Assembly (NCBI GenBank): GCA_002343445.1
Contig: DDSP01000022.1
Span: forward strand, 18,369-51,549
Length of the DNA stretch: 33,181 nucleotides
Origin: Chthonomonas sp. UBA2387
Lineage (GTDB): Bacteria > Armatimonadota > Fimbriimonadia > Fimbriimonadales > Fimbriimonadaceae
Direction: 5' to 3'
The notes beneath the pieces were generated by a model. It was given only the letters and a program-made list of their open reading frames with translations. It did no database searches and had not been told where the DNA came from. Positions 16,820 to 25,318 of the stretch are shown here, one piece after another (position 1 is the stretch's first letter; each line of letters opens with the position of its first letter). Both the position numbers and the translations under genes were made by a program.

Positions 16820-17653
16820 TCAGGCCAAACCAAGCATCGGAAGCAGTTCGCTCAGGTGGCTGAGCCGCACGGTCGGTTCGGGCCTCCCTTCGGGTTTGGA
16901 CTCGGGCAGACCGGTCTTCGAACTCGGGGCCACGTCGGACGGCCGCTGGATCCATGCCGCCGACCAACCCATCGCCAAGGCGGGTTCGATGTCGTGCTTG
17001 TAGGAGTTGCCGACGAAGAGCATCCGCTCGGACGAGGTGCCGAGGACCTGCTCGGCGCTCTTGAACACCCGAGGGCTCGGCTTGCCCTCGCCAAACTCTC
17101 CCTCGATGAAGAACGCGTCGAAGAAGCCGCCGATACCGAGCGTCTCGATCTCTTGCCGCTGGACGTCCGCGGGCCCGTTGGTCATCAACGCGAGTTTGTG
17201 GCCCTTCTTGAGGGCGCGCAGCACGGCGAGGGCGTCGTCGAACAACCGAAGGTGCGCGTTGCGTCGGTCGGCGTACGCCGCGCTGAGCGCTTGCGCGACT
17301 GCCTCGTCCTGCACGCCGCCCCGAGCCAGGGCCCGCCGCATGAGTTCGGTGCGCGTCGTCGCGCCGGACTTGAGGTACCTGACGTACCAATCGGTTTGCT
17401 TGAGGTTGGGGCAGAACTCGTGGAAAGCTTCGCCCCACACGGCCACCCAAGCTTCAGGGGTACGGCCCGCAGGGCCATGCAACGCGAACGCCTCGAGAAT
17501 CCCGGCCTTGGCCGCGTCCCAATAGGCGCACAGCGTATCGTCCAAATCGAAGACCACCGCTTCGACGGTCGCCGGAAGGGGCGACGGATCGGTCTGGGTG
17601 GCTTGTGCAACGGGCATCATGTATAGAGTCGGGTCGGGGGACGCAGGTTGCAT
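16820..17653 (-). CDS. HAD-superfamily phosphatase
   Basis: 277-aa HAD hydrolase, a cytosolic phosphatase of unknown substrate. Motif I is FDLDDTLC with nucleophile Asp36 and acid Asp38; the cap domain follows; motif II is MTNGPADVQ; motif III GKPSPRVF; motif IV GNSYKHDIEPAL. This set is that of the YjjG/Neu5Ac-9-phosphatase-like group. The ATG at 17653 overlaps the stop of the site-2-protease gene (TAATG), which supports this start, although the first 28 residues precede the fold and ATGs at 17620/17617 are alternatives. The C-terminal 30 residues are Pro/Glu rich. Confidence 0.9.
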   Translation of the reverse strand: MQPASPDPTLYMMPVAQATQTDPSPLPATVEAVVFDLDDTLCAYWDAAKAGILEAFALHGPAGRTPEAWVAVWGEAFHEFCPNLKQTDWYVRYLKSGATTRTELMRRALARGGVQDEAVAQALSAAYADRRNAHLRLFDDALAVLRALKKGHKLALMTNGPADVQRQEIETLGIGGFFDAFFIEGEFGEGKPSPRVFKSAEQVLGTSSERMLFVGNSYKHDIEPALAMGWSAAWIQRPSDVAPSSKTGLPESKPEGRPEPTVRLSHLSELLPMLGLA

Positions 17654-18315
17654 TACCGCATTTGTAACGGATTGAACCCAGTGAGGAACTCAAAGGTCTT
17701 CATGACGGGCGGGCCCAATACCTTGGAAATCACCCCGCCATCGCCGCTCAACTGGCCGAACAGGATCAGCCCAAGCAGAAGAAAGCCACCGTACTGCCGA
17801 TTGAACAGGATCCACCTCAGCCGCAGGTTCTCGGGCAAGAACGTGCCGAGCAACCAGTGGCCGTCGAGCGGGCCGAGCGGGAGCAGGTTGAAGAAGCACA
17901 GCGAAAGGTTGACGATCACCCCGTACAGCAGCAGGCTGCCCACGAACGTGCTCACTTCGATTTGCGCACCCATCACGACGCGCAGAATCATCGCGAACAC
18001 CACCGCCTGCAGCAGGTTGCTGATCGGACCGGCCGCGACCGCAGCGAAGAAGTCCCACTTGGGGTTCCGCATCTTGCGCGGGTCCATCGGCGCCGGTTTG
18101 CCCCAACCGATGCCGAACCCCGTCAACGTGGTGATGATGATCATGATCGTGCCCATCAACTCGAAGTGCTTGGTGAGGTTGAGGGTCACGCGGCCATAGT
18201 ACGAAGGCGTGGGGTCGCCCGCCAGGTCGGCCATTTTGCAGTGGGCGTACTCGTGCAATCCGATGGCCCAGAAGATGACCAGACCCGTCGCCAACATGGA
18301 TTCCATGGGAGGCAT
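17653..18315 (-). CDS. Site-2-protease-like (M50) membrane metalloprotease
   Basis: 220-aa polytopic membrane protein. The zinc motif HEYAH (residues 21-25) is in the first membrane segment and the second motif NLLPLGPLDG (143-152, Asp151) in a later one; both are the M50/SREBP site-2 protease signature. It is of the short, PDZ-less type often annotated as site-2 protease family, which cleaves substrates within the membrane. At least five hydrophobic segments fit. The start is 3 nt after lysA, and the stop overlaps the HAD gene, so lysA, protease and HAD form one unit. The substrate is unknown. Confidence 0.9.
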   Translation of the reverse strand: MPPMESMLATGLVIFWAIGLHEYAHCKMADLAGDPTPSYYGRVTLNLTKHFELMGTIMIIITTLTGFGIGWGKPAPMDPRKMRNPKWDFFAAVAAGPISNLLQAVVFAMILRVVMGAQIEVSTFVGSLLLYGVIVNLSLCFFNLLPLGPLDGHWLLGTFLPENLRLRWILFNRQYGGFLLLGLILFGQLSGDGGVISKVLGPPVMKTFEFLTGFNPLQMR

Positions 18316-18318
18316 GGC

Positions 18319-19641
18319 TTAGTTCCCCGCCCCTACGGCCTCGCGCCTCAGCCGCCCCGGGATGGACTCGCGAGCGAACATCTCGTCCCACGTCTCGGGC
18401 CTTTGAACCACTTCGAACTCGCCCGATTCGGACAGCAACACGGTGGTCGGACGCGGGTAGCGGTTGTAGTTGCTGGCCATAGAACTGTTATACGCCCCCG
18501 TGCAAAGCACTTGGAGCAGGTCGCCGCGCCCCGTGCCTTCGGGGAGCGAAACGTCCTCGAACAGACGGTCGGTCTCGCAGTGCTTCCCACTGACCGTAAA
18601 CACGGCTTCCGGGCCCCCGGACGCGGGTGATACGCGCTCGACGGGGTACTTGGCCCCGTAGAGCGCCGGTCGCGGGTTGTCGCTCAGACCTCCATCCACC
18701 GACAGGTACGTCCTCGAACCGCCTTTGGCGGGCACCATCTTTCGAACGCCCACCCGATACAGCGTCACGCCCGATTCGCCGATCAACGAGCGGCCGGGCT
18801 CTTGAACGAGTCGGGGCCTGAGGCCGGAACCTCTCAACGCCTCTTGGATCGCCGCCACGAGTTCGGCGCAGTAGTCTTCGACCGACATCGGCACGTCGCG
18901 GTCGGTGTAGCGGATGCCCAACCCGCCGCCCACGTTCAGGATGGAGGACTGGAATCCGTGGTCGCGGGCCATGCGCGCGGCGAACTCGGCCACGAGTTGT
19001 CCGCCCGAAATCTGCGCCTCAGGGTCGAGGAGTTGAGAGCCGACGTGGCAGTGGAATCCCGCCAGCGGCAGACCCTTCTGCAGGCAGCGCTTCGTGGCTT
19101 CCTCGGCGGACCCGTCCGCGATGTTGAACCCGAACTTGGTGTCGGCTTGGCCCGTCGAGATCTTGGCGTGGGTGACCGGGTCTACGCCCGGCGCGAGCCG
19201 CAACACGAGTTCGGGGCACGCCCGCCGATCCGACAACGCGACGATGGCGTCGATCTCGTCGAAGTGGTCCACCACGATCTGCCCGATGCCCTGTCCCATG
19301 GCGAACGCCAGTTCTTCCACCGATTTGTTGTTGCCGTGCAGGTGGCACCGTGACGCGGGCACTCCGGCAGCCAACGCGGCGCGGAACTCGCCCTCGCTGG
19401 CCGTGTCGATGAGGCAACCTTCCTGATGGGCGATGGCGATCAAGGCAAGCGTGCTGTTGGCCTTGCTGGCGAACGTCAGTTCGCTGTCGGCGTAAGCCGC
19501 TTGGAACGCCGCTCGGTAGCGGCGAATCCGGGTGCGGAAGTGGGCCTCGCCCACCACATAGGCCGGCGTCCCGAATCGCTCCGCGACGATCAGGGCTTGG
19601 TCGGGCTCGAGTCGAAATCGGTCGTCTTGGGGCTCGGCCAT
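18319..19641 (-). CDS. lysA: Diaminopimelate decarboxylase
   Basis: 440-aa PLP enzyme, fold type III (alanine racemase-like barrel plus C-terminal beta-domain). It makes L-lysine from meso-diaminopimelate in the cytosol, the last step of the DAP pathway. Lys60 in TFASKANST forms the PLP Schiff base; HCHVGSQL, NVGGGLGIRY and QEPGRSLIGE bind the phosphate and substrate; SGKHCETDRL supplies the cross-dimer Cys; GAYNSSMASNYN is the C-terminal PLP/substrate loop. All are DAP decarboxylase features rather than ornithine/arginine types. ATG 19641 has a CATAAT box (19657-19652) 10 nt before it, overlapping the stop of the DUF454 gene. Confidence 0.96.
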   Translation of the reverse strand: MAEPQDDRFRLEPDQALIVAERFGTPAYVVGEAHFRTRIRRYRAAFQAAYADSELTFASKANSTLALIAIAHQEGCLIDTASEGEFRAALAAGVPASRCHLHGNNKSVEELAFAMGQGIGQIVVDHFDEIDAIVALSDRRACPELVLRLAPGVDPVTHAKISTGQADTKFGFNIADGSAEEATKRCLQKGLPLAGFHCHVGSQLLDPEAQISGGQLVAEFAARMARDHGFQSSILNVGGGLGIRYTDRDVPMSVEDYCAELVAAIQEALRGSGLRPRLVQEPGRSLIGESGVTLYRVGVRKMVPAKGGSRTYLSVDGGLSDNPRPALYGAKYPVERVSPASGGPEAVFTVSGKHCETDRLFEDVSLPEGTGRGDLLQVLCTGAYNSSMASNYNRYPRPTTVLLSESGEFEVVQRPETWDEMFARESIPGRLRREAVGAGN

Positions 19642-19652
19642 GCGAAGGACGA

Positions 19653-20066
19653 TTATGGCACGGGCGTTTCAGGGTCCAAGAGGACCGGTCGAGTGACGAT
19701 GTACCACGTGACACCGATGCCGCACGCGGCCAAGATCGCCCAAACGGTCGGTTTGTGGACGAGCGCCGCTGAGACGGCCAGACCGAGCCAAAGCACGGTG
19801 AGGATCAAGCGTTTGGTCGCCAGCCGAAGGCTCTTGGTCCGATCCCACTCCCGCAAGATAGGGCCGACCACGGGCCTGTCGAGCAACCAAGCCTCGAGTT
19901 TGGGGCTCGACCGCTTGAAGCAGAACAGGGCCAAGATGTAAAAGATCGTCGTCGGCAACACCGGGACGAACTGCCCGATAAAACCGAGGGCGACACAACC
20001 CATGCCGCACGCCAGATAAGTCAGGCGCAAAGGAGCGGCAGTCGGGACGTGGGTTGGCGCAGCCAC
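19653..20066 (-). CDS. DUF454/YbaN-type small membrane protein
   Basis: 137 aa from a GTG start. After about 14 residues there is a hydrophobic segment (LACGMGCVALGFIGQFVPVL), then PVLPTTIFYILALFCFKRSS with the conserved PTTIF and RSSPKLEAWLL stretches that define DUF454/YbaN, then two more hydrophobic segments near the end. Function unknown in the family; membrane location is clear. The start is uncertain: GTG 20066 gives the usual family length, while an ATG further out (20165) would run across the divergent dioxygenase promoter. GATAAT lies 10 nt before the GTG. lysA follows 11 nt after the stop. Confidence 0.85.
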   Translation of the reverse strand: MAAPTHVPTAAPLRLTYLACGMGCVALGFIGQFVPVLPTTIFYILALFCFKRSSPKLEAWLLDRPVVGPILREWDRTKSLRLATKRLILTVLWLGLAVSAALVHKPTVWAILAACGIGVTWYIVTRPVLLDPETPVP

Positions 20067-20153
20067 GGATGCTTCTATTATCCAGAGGTCCGACGGCAAT
20101 CGTTTTGCTCGTTTTGACGACCAGTGGCCGCCCATGACGATCTGCGGTCGTGA

Positions 20154-20159
20154 CACAAT
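20154..20159 (+). promoter_or_regulatory. -10-like box (CACAAT) 7 nt before the dioxygenase GTG
   Basis: Same spacing as the other near-start boxes in this window. It is one reason to place the dioxygenase start at GTG 20167 rather than ATG 20134, which would lie upstream of the box. Confidence 0.35.
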
Positions 20160-20166
20160 CACCATC

Positions 20167-20895
20167 GTGTTGTTGACCGATGCTCAGGTGGCTCAATACA
20201 ACGAACTCGGGTTCGTCGTGTTGGAGGACGTGTTCGACGCCCCGACGATGGAAGCGCTCGATCAGGCGCTGGAGGCGCACTTCCGCAAGCACGAAGAAGC
20301 CCTTCGCGCCGAGGGCGACAGCGGCATCAGCCGGGCTGGCGAGATCGCGTTCACGGCTTACATCGCCGAGGAGGACGAGACCGTTCGCGCCTTTGTGACA
20401 AGGCCCGAGTTCGTCGAACTCTCCACAAGGCTTCTGGGCACGGGCGACACCGACCTCTATTGGAATCAGACCGTGTACAAGCACCCCGAGGGCGACAAGG
20501 AGTTCCCTTGGCACCAGGACGACGCCTACACCCCGGTGCGTCCGGCCCCGTATCTCACGCTTTGGCTGGCGATCAGCGACGCGACCACGGAGAACGGATG
20601 CATCTCGGTGCTTCCCGGCTCGCACGCCGACGGACTGCGCCCGCACGAAGCCACGTCCATCGGTCTGGTCGGCTACCCCTCGGATGCGCCGGATCAGGGC
20701 ATCCAGGTGCCGATCCGCGCGGGTTCGATGATCGCCTTTCCCAGCCTGTGCCTGCACAAGAGCGGGCCCAATCGGTCTTCGGGCATGCGCAAAGCCTATG
20801 TGATCCAGTACTCGGCCCACCCGCTCTTCCGGGTTTCCGACGGCGAAGAGATCCACAACCCGATCCCAGTCGCCCGCGGCGGCCAGCCAGCCTGA
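20167..20895 (+). CDS. PhyH-family Fe(II)/2-oxoglutarate dioxygenase
   Basis: 242-aa non-heme iron oxygenase of the phytanoyl-CoA dioxygenase family. The iron triad is visible: His116 and Asp118 in PWHQDDAYTP, and His197 in LCLHKSGPN; Arg208 is placed to bind 2-oxoglutarate. The N-terminus LLTDAQVAQYNELGFVVLED is the typical family opening, which supports GTG 20167; an in-frame ATG at 20134 would add 11 residues. The substrate is unknown: the family covers small hydroxylations, from ectoine to secondary metabolites. Single gene, ended by a stem-loop. Confidence 0.88.
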   Translation: MLLTDAQVAQYNELGFVVLEDVFDAPTMEALDQALEAHFRKHEEALRAEGDSGISRAGEIAFTAYIAEEDETVRAFVTRPEFVELSTRLLGTGDTDLYWNQTVYKHPEGDKEFPWHQDDAYTPVRPAPYLTLWLAISDATTENGCISVLPGSHADGLRPHEATSIGLVGYPSDAPDQGIQVPIRAGSMIAFPSLCLHKSGPNRSSGMRKAYVIQYSAHPLFRVSDGEEIHNPIPVARGGQPA

Positions 20896-20909
20896 ACTCA
20901 ACCTTGGAG

Positions 20910-20929
20910 GGCCACGCTCTGTCGTGGCC
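20910..20929. terminator. Stem-loop between convergent genes
   Basis: GGCCACG-CTCTGT-CGTGGCC, a perfect 7-bp GC-rich stem with a 6-nt loop, in the 45-nt gap between the dioxygenase stop and the NmrA-like stop. It can act for both strands; no U-run is present on either. Confidence 0.6.
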
Positions 20930-20940
20930 TAGTGTGCTGA

Positions 20941-21573
20941 TCAGTACGAGAGGCCGACTTTCTGGCGCAAATGTTCGCGAGCCGCCAACTCGGCGACGCA
21001 AAACGCCGCCACGTCCTCGACCGACACGCGATACTCGCCGTCGGGCATATGGTCCACCTCGACCTTCGCCTTGCCCGTCCGTTCGCCCGAAGGCATGGTG
21101 GCCGGGCAGGCGAACGTCCAGTCCAGCGCCGTCTTCTCCAAGACGCGCAACGCCCTGTAGTGATCGTTCGCCACGTGGAAGTACTCCGCCGGAAAGTTGG
21201 GCGACCGGAACACTGGCCCACCGCTTCGCCGATCCAAGACGCCACCATTGCCGACGGCAACGATCCGTCGAACGTCGCGGGCGCGCATCGCGGCCACGAT
21301 CGCCTTCATCGCGTTGGAAAGCAGGCGCGAAGGAAGGTCGATGCGTGGCATGCCAAGCGCCGACAACACGGCTTCCTGGCCCGTCATCGCGCGGGTGACG
21401 GTTTCTCGCTCCCTGATCGAGCCCACCTCGACGCAAAACCCGCCCGCATGGGGGTGGTCTCGCAGCTCGATCGGATGGCGCACGAACGCCGTCACCTCGT
21501 GTCCGGCGTCTAGGGCGTATTCGACCATCCGCCGACCGACTCGTCCGCTCGCGCCGAACACCACAACCTTCAT
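20941..21573 (-). CDS. NmrA/SDR-a-like NAD(P)-binding protein
   Basis: 210-aa atypical short-chain dehydrogenase-like protein. The Rossmann nucleotide motif is at the very N-terminus, KVVVFGASGRVGR (GxxGxxG), and the middle RRIVAVGNGG and FHVANDHYRALRVLE match NAD(P)-binding NmrA/YwnB-like proteins, which serve as reductases or redox sensors. Function not assignable. ATG 21573 fits the fold start; ATG 21582 is an alternative. It begins 22 nt after uvrB and is likely read from that transcript. Confidence 0.86.
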   Translation of the reverse strand: MKVVVFGASGRVGRRMVEYALDAGHEVTAFVRHPIELRDHPHAGGFCVEVGSIRERETVTRAMTGQEAVLSALGMPRIDLPSRLLSNAMKAIVAAMRARDVRRIVAVGNGGVLDRRSGGPVFRSPNFPAEYFHVANDHYRALRVLEKTALDWTFACPATMPSGERTGKAKVEVDHMPDGEYRVSVEDVAAFCVAELAAREHLRQKVGLSY

Positions 21574-21595
21574 GGTGTTCATTATGGACGGCACA

Positions 21596-23665
21596 CTACC
21601 GCCCGGGGCGGCGGAGCCGACGCCGATCGCGACCGAGGCGACCTTCGCCCAAGCCGAGCATCTTCCGCAACCCTTGGATCTGGTCGCGAATCTCGGCCGC
21701 CTTCTCGAACTCCATCGCTTTGGCCAGGTCCTTCATCTCCTTCTCCAACGCATCAATGAGGATCGGCACATCCTCGGCGCGGATCGGCGACTTGGACGAG
21801 ACCTCGGCGTTGTACTGCGCCATCACCTCGGCGACGGCTTCCACCTTGTAGGCCCGGACGGTCTCGCGGACTTCCTTCGCGATGGTCGTGGGCTGGGTAC
21901 CGTGCTCTTCGTTGTAACGCGCCTGGACCTCGCGCCTGCGATTGGTCTCCTCGATCGCCTCGCGCATCGAGTCCGTGACCTCGTCGGCGTACATGATCAC
22001 CGTGCCGTCCACGTTGCGCGCCGCGCGGCCGATGGTCTGGATGAGCGACGTCTCGGAGCGCAGGAAGCCCTCCTTGTCGGCGTCGAGAATCGCGACCAGC
22101 GTCACCTCGGGCAGGTCCAGGCCTTCGCGCAGCAGGTTCACGCCGACGACCACATCGTAGACGCCCAGCCGCAGGTCGCGCAGAATCTCGGGCCGCTCGA
22201 GCGAGTGGACGTTCGAGTGGATGTACTGGACCTTGATGTCGAGTTCCTGCAGGTAGTTGGTGAGATCCTCGGCCATCCGCTTGGTGAGTGTGGTGACGAG
22301 CGTGCGCTGCCCCTTGGCGATGCGCTTCTGAATCTCGTTGATCAGGTCGTCGATCTGGCCATGCGTCGGACGCACCTGAATCTCCGGGTCGAGAATGTAC
22401 GTCGGACGAATGACTTGCTGGACTCGGTTGGACTCGTTTTCGGTCTCGAAGGGCCCCGGCGTTGCACTGACGAAGACGCACTGCCGCACACGGTCGCGAA
22501 ACTCGTCGAACTTGAGCGGGCGGTTGTCCAGGGCGCTGGGCAACCGGAAACCGTACTCGACCAGGACGCCCTTGCGCTGTTGGTCGCCGTTGAACATCGC
22601 GCGAATCTGGGGGATGGTCTGGTGGCTCTCGTCGATGAACACGATGGCGTCGGTCGGCAAGAAGTCCAGCAACGTGTACGGTGGCGTGCCCACGGCGCGC
22701 CCGTCGAAGTAACGCGAGTAGTTCTCGATGCCGCTGCAGAAGCCCACCTCGCGCATCATCTCGAGGTCGAAGTTGACGCGTTGCTCCAGGCGTTGGGCTT
22801 CGAGGAACTTGCCCTGCGAGCGGAACCGCTCCACGGCTTCGTCGCGCTCGGCGGTGATCATCTCCAACACCTCGTCCAGCCGTTCCCAGGGGGTCACGTA
22901 GTGGGTGGCTGGGAACACGCTGACCTTGGAAGGCTCGTCGATGACGTCCTGCGTCAGGGGGTCGAACAGGCGGATGCGCTCCACCGTGTCGCCGAAGAAC
23001 TCGATGCGCGTGACGATCTCCTCGTCCTTGGGCTGGATCTCCAGCGTGTCGCCTCGCACGCGGAACGTGCCCCGCTGGAGCACCATCTCGTTGCGCGTGA
23101 ACTGCATCTGCACGAGCTTCTGAAGGACCTCTTGCAGGTTGAAGTCCACACCGACTTCGAACGTGACCACCGATTCGGCGTACTCGCTCGGCGAGCCCAG
23201 ACCATAGATGCACGACACGCTGGCCACCACGACCACGTCGCGGCGTTCGAGCAACGCGTGCGTCGCCGCGTGCCGCAACCGCTCGATCTCTTCATTGGTG
23301 CTGGAATCCTTCTCGATGTACAGGTCGCTCTGCGGGACGTAGGCTTCCGGCTGGTAATAGTCGTAGTAGCTGATGAAGTACTGGACCGAGTTCTCCGGGA
23401 AAAACGCGCGGAACTCCTGGCACAGTTGGGCGGCGAGCGTCTTGTTGTGCGCGATGATCAGCGCAGGCCGCTGGGCGCGGGCGATCACGCTGGCCATGGT
23501 GAACGTCTTGCCCGTTCCGGTCGCGCCGAGCAACGTTTGGTAGCGGTAGCCCGACTCGAGCCCATCCAAGAGGCCGGCGATCGCTGTCGCCTGATCGCCC
23601 TTCGGCTCGAAGGCGCCCGAGAGTTGGAACGGCGTGTCGTACCGGACGATCATAGTAGAGGACAT
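21596..23665 (-). CDS. uvrB: Excinuclease ABC subunit B
   Basis: 689-aa DNA-damage recognition helicase of nucleotide excision repair; it takes damaged DNA from UvrA and recruits UvrC. N-terminal SGAFEPKGDQATAI, Walker A LLGATGTGKTFT (about residues 46-53), the beta-hairpin region YYQPEAYVPQSD, the DEAD-like motif FIDESHQT, the helicase end SLIQTIGRAARN, and a C-terminal UVR helix pair (LEKEMKDLAKAMEFEKAAEI) are all present. The frame is open upstream to 24082, but family alignment starts at ATG 23665 (MSSTMIVRYD); ATG 23653 is an alternative. It ends in an Arg-rich tail. Confidence 0.97.
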   Translation of the reverse strand: MSSTMIVRYDTPFQLSGAFEPKGDQATAIAGLLDGLESGYRYQTLLGATGTGKTFTMASVIARAQRPALIIAHNKTLAAQLCQEFRAFFPENSVQYFISYYDYYQPEAYVPQSDLYIEKDSSTNEEIERLRHAATHALLERRDVVVVASVSCIYGLGSPSEYAESVVTFEVGVDFNLQEVLQKLVQMQFTRNEMVLQRGTFRVRGDTLEIQPKDEEIVTRIEFFGDTVERIRLFDPLTQDVIDEPSKVSVFPATHYVTPWERLDEVLEMITAERDEAVERFRSQGKFLEAQRLEQRVNFDLEMMREVGFCSGIENYSRYFDGRAVGTPPYTLLDFLPTDAIVFIDESHQTIPQIRAMFNGDQQRKGVLVEYGFRLPSALDNRPLKFDEFRDRVRQCVFVSATPGPFETENESNRVQQVIRPTYILDPEIQVRPTHGQIDDLINEIQKRIAKGQRTLVTTLTKRMAEDLTNYLQELDIKVQYIHSNVHSLERPEILRDLRLGVYDVVVGVNLLREGLDLPEVTLVAILDADKEGFLRSETSLIQTIGRAARNVDGTVIMYADEVTDSMREAIEETNRRREVQARYNEEHGTQPTTIAKEVRETVRAYKVEAVAEVMAQYNAEVSSKSPIRAEDVPILIDALEKEMKDLAKAMEFEKAAEIRDQIQGLRKMLGLGEGRLGRDRRRLRRPGR

Positions 23666-23694
23666 TCTACATGACGAAGCCACGTTGGCTGGGC

Positions 23695-24078
23695 CTAGCC
23701 GACACACACGGGCTCGCGTTCGACGAAGGAGTGCTGCGTGTGGAGCACGTGGAGGCCGCCGTAGCACTCGGGCCAGAGCGGCGCGTTGCGGCGGGCGAAC
23801 ACCACATAGACGAGTGCACCGTCCTTCGAGCGGATCCACTTGTTCTCGCCATGGCCCGTGCGGAGGAGGATGTAAGCCCCTGTTGGGATGGGCTCCAGCG
23901 ATTGGAAGACGTACGCGCCACAGTCCAGCTCGCCCGCTTGGATCGCGCCATCGGACAGCACGACGTGACCCCGCGGAGACTCGCGGATCAAGCCCTGGTT
24001 TTGAAGCAGGACGAATTCGCCATCGGGGTGGGCGCTGCGTTGAAGGCCGACGATTCTGATCACGCTGGAAACGCTCAT
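23695..24078 (-). CDS. Small lamin-tail-like protein upstream of uvrB
   Basis: 127-aa protein, not firmly recognised. The pattern IRIVGLQRSAHPDGEFVLLQ, then NQG, GHVVLSDG, GAYVFQS, GAYILLRTGHG and ALVYVVFARRNAPLWP resembles the beta-sandwich lamin-tail (LTD) domain, which in bacteria is often found on secreted or DNA-associated proteins; here it stands alone, without a signal peptide. ATG 24078 is the first start consistent with the domain; 24150 is possible but overlaps the divergent channel gene. It ends 29 nt before uvrB on the same strand, so it is probably co-transcribed with a repair gene. Confidence 0.68.
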   Translation of the reverse strand: MSVSSVIRIVGLQRSAHPDGEFVLLQNQGLIRESPRGHVVLSDGAIQAGELDCGAYVFQSLEPIPTGAYILLRTGHGENKWIRSKDGALVYVVFARRNAPLWPECYGGLHVLHTQHSFVEREPVCVG

Positions 24079-24134
24079 CCAAAGGGACGGAAGTTGAACC
24101 CGATTGGGTTCAAGAGAATGCGCCCGGAGGTAGA

Positions 24135-25178
24135 GTGATCGGCGTCCCAATGGCCGACCGATACGCCGACCGCCGCATCTACCTGCCCGCCGAGTCGCCT
24201 TGGCGCGGATTGGGCCTTCGGCTCTTGGCGATCCTCATCCTGACTGCAGTGGTTTGGCTGCTTCTGTGGACGCAGCGAGACGGGATCAAGGACAACCGCG
24301 ACGGGTCGCTGTCTCCGCTCGACCTGCTCTACTTTGCGGTCGTGACGATCACCACCGTCGGCTATGGCGACATCGTGCCAATTTCGAACTGGGCCACGGG
24401 CATCGTCACGTTCGCGATCACGCCCATCCGCGTGGTCATCTGGCTGGTGTTCCTAACGACGGCCTACGACTTGCTGCTGCGTCGCTCCATCGAATCCATC
24501 CATCTGAATCGCTTGAGGAAGTCCATGAAAGGCCACACGATCATCTGCGGTTTCGGCGTCAAGGGGAGGTCGGCTGCCGAGGAACTGCTCTCGCGCGGCG
24601 TGCCTCCCAACCACATCTTGGTGGTGGAACGCGACCCCGACGCCCTGGAGACCGCCGCCAACATGGGGCTGACGGCTCTGCGCGGCGACGCAACCCGCGA
24701 AAGGCACCTGCTCGATGCCGGCGTTCGGGGCGCGGCACACGTCATCGTCGCCCCGAACTCCGATTCGGACTGCGTCCTGATGTGCCTCACGGCGCGCGAC
24801 CTGAACCCATCCGTAACCATCGTGGCAGCGGCGCGCGAGGACGAGAATGTGCGTCTGGTCGAGCGTAGCGGCGCGAACGTGGTGATCGCGCCGTCGGTGG
24901 CGGGCGGGCGCTTGTTGGCGGCTTCGACCGATTCGCCGGCCTCGGCGTCGTTCCTGGGCGAGCTGCTCGACCACGGTCGTGGCGCCGAGATCGAAGACTA
25001 TCGGGTGCGAGTCGAGGACGTCGGCCGCTCAGCCCGAGAGGTTGCCGATGGGCAGGGGGCCGTGGCGCTTTCGCTGCGGCGCGGCACGGATCGTTTTGCC
25101 TTTCTTCGGGCTCAGACGATGGCGCTTCAGGCGGGCGATGTGCTGATCTTGCTGCGCCCCGCTCCCGAAGCCAAATGA
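24135..25178 (+). CDS. K+ channel with RCK/TrkA-N domain
   Basis: 347-aa potassium channel subunit of the two-helix (Kch/MthK-like) type. First membrane helix about residues 27-46, pore helix and selectivity filter TTVGYGD at 73-79, second helix about 87-112. A cytosolic RCK domain follows (GHTIICGFGVKGRSAAEELL with a GxGxxG-type nucleotide motif), then a TrkA-C-like end. A GGAGG (24126-24130) favours the GTG at 24135 despite a short 4-nt gap; ATG 24150 (MADRYADRR) is the alternative. The start region is 56 nt from the divergent uvrB-side gene. Likely role: K+ conductance gated by ligand binding. Confidence 0.92.
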   Translation: MIGVPMADRYADRRIYLPAESPWRGLGLRLLAILILTAVVWLLLWTQRDGIKDNRDGSLSPLDLLYFAVVTITTVGYGDIVPISNWATGIVTFAITPIRVVIWLVFLTTAYDLLLRRSIESIHLNRLRKSMKGHTIICGFGVKGRSAAEELLSRGVPPNHILVVERDPDALETAANMGLTALRGDATRERHLLDAGVRGAAHVIVAPNSDSDCVLMCLTARDLNPSVTIVAAAREDENVRLVERSGANVVIAPSVAGGRLLAASTDSPASASFLGELLDHGRGAEIEDYRVRVEDVGRSAREVADGQGAVALSLRRGTDRFAFLRAQTMALQAGDVLILLRPAPEAK

Positions 25179-25188
25179 GCACGGCGGG

Positions 25189-25194
25189 TACAAT
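25189..25194 (+). promoter_or_regulatory. -10 box (TACAAT) before tRNA-Gln
   Basis: TACAAT 11 nt upstream of the mature tRNA 5' end; transcription would start near 25201. No good -35. Confidence 0.45.
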
Positions 25195-25205
25195 CGCCTC
25201 CGGTT

Positions 25206-25279
25206 TGCCGGATCGTCTAATGGCAGGACAGCGGTTTTTGGTGCCGCACGTCTAGGTTCGAATCCTAGTCCGGCAGCCA
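25206..25279 (+). tRNA. tRNA-Gln (anticodon UUG), CCA encoded
   Basis: 74 nt cloverleaf: acceptor TGCCGGA pairs with TCCGGCA (25269-25275), discriminator G, then encoded CCA (25277-25279). Anticodon stem GCGGT/GCCGC with loop TTTTGGT gives anticodon TTG. T arm CTAGG-TTCGAAT-CCTAG is perfect. The island genes begin 40 nt behind its 3' end, a classic integration position. Confidence 0.96.
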
Positions 25280-25309
25280 CTGACGGAGTGAGTCTGGATC
25301 GGATAGAAT
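25280..25309 (+). promoter_or_regulatory. Promoter of the ATPase/TOPRIM module
   Basis: CTGACG (25280-25285), 18-bp spacer, TAGAAT (25304-25309), then 9 nt to the ATG at 25319. The promoter starts right after the tRNA CCA and has the same near-start -10 plan as host genes. Read-through from the tRNA promoter is also possible. Confidence 0.5.
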
Positions 25310-25318
25310 GGGCCACAC

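Noticed and set aside
21197..23674. 825-codon plus-strand frame opposite uvrB
   Set aside because: Mirror of uvrB; no family similarity, and the UvrB motifs are unmistakable on the other strand.
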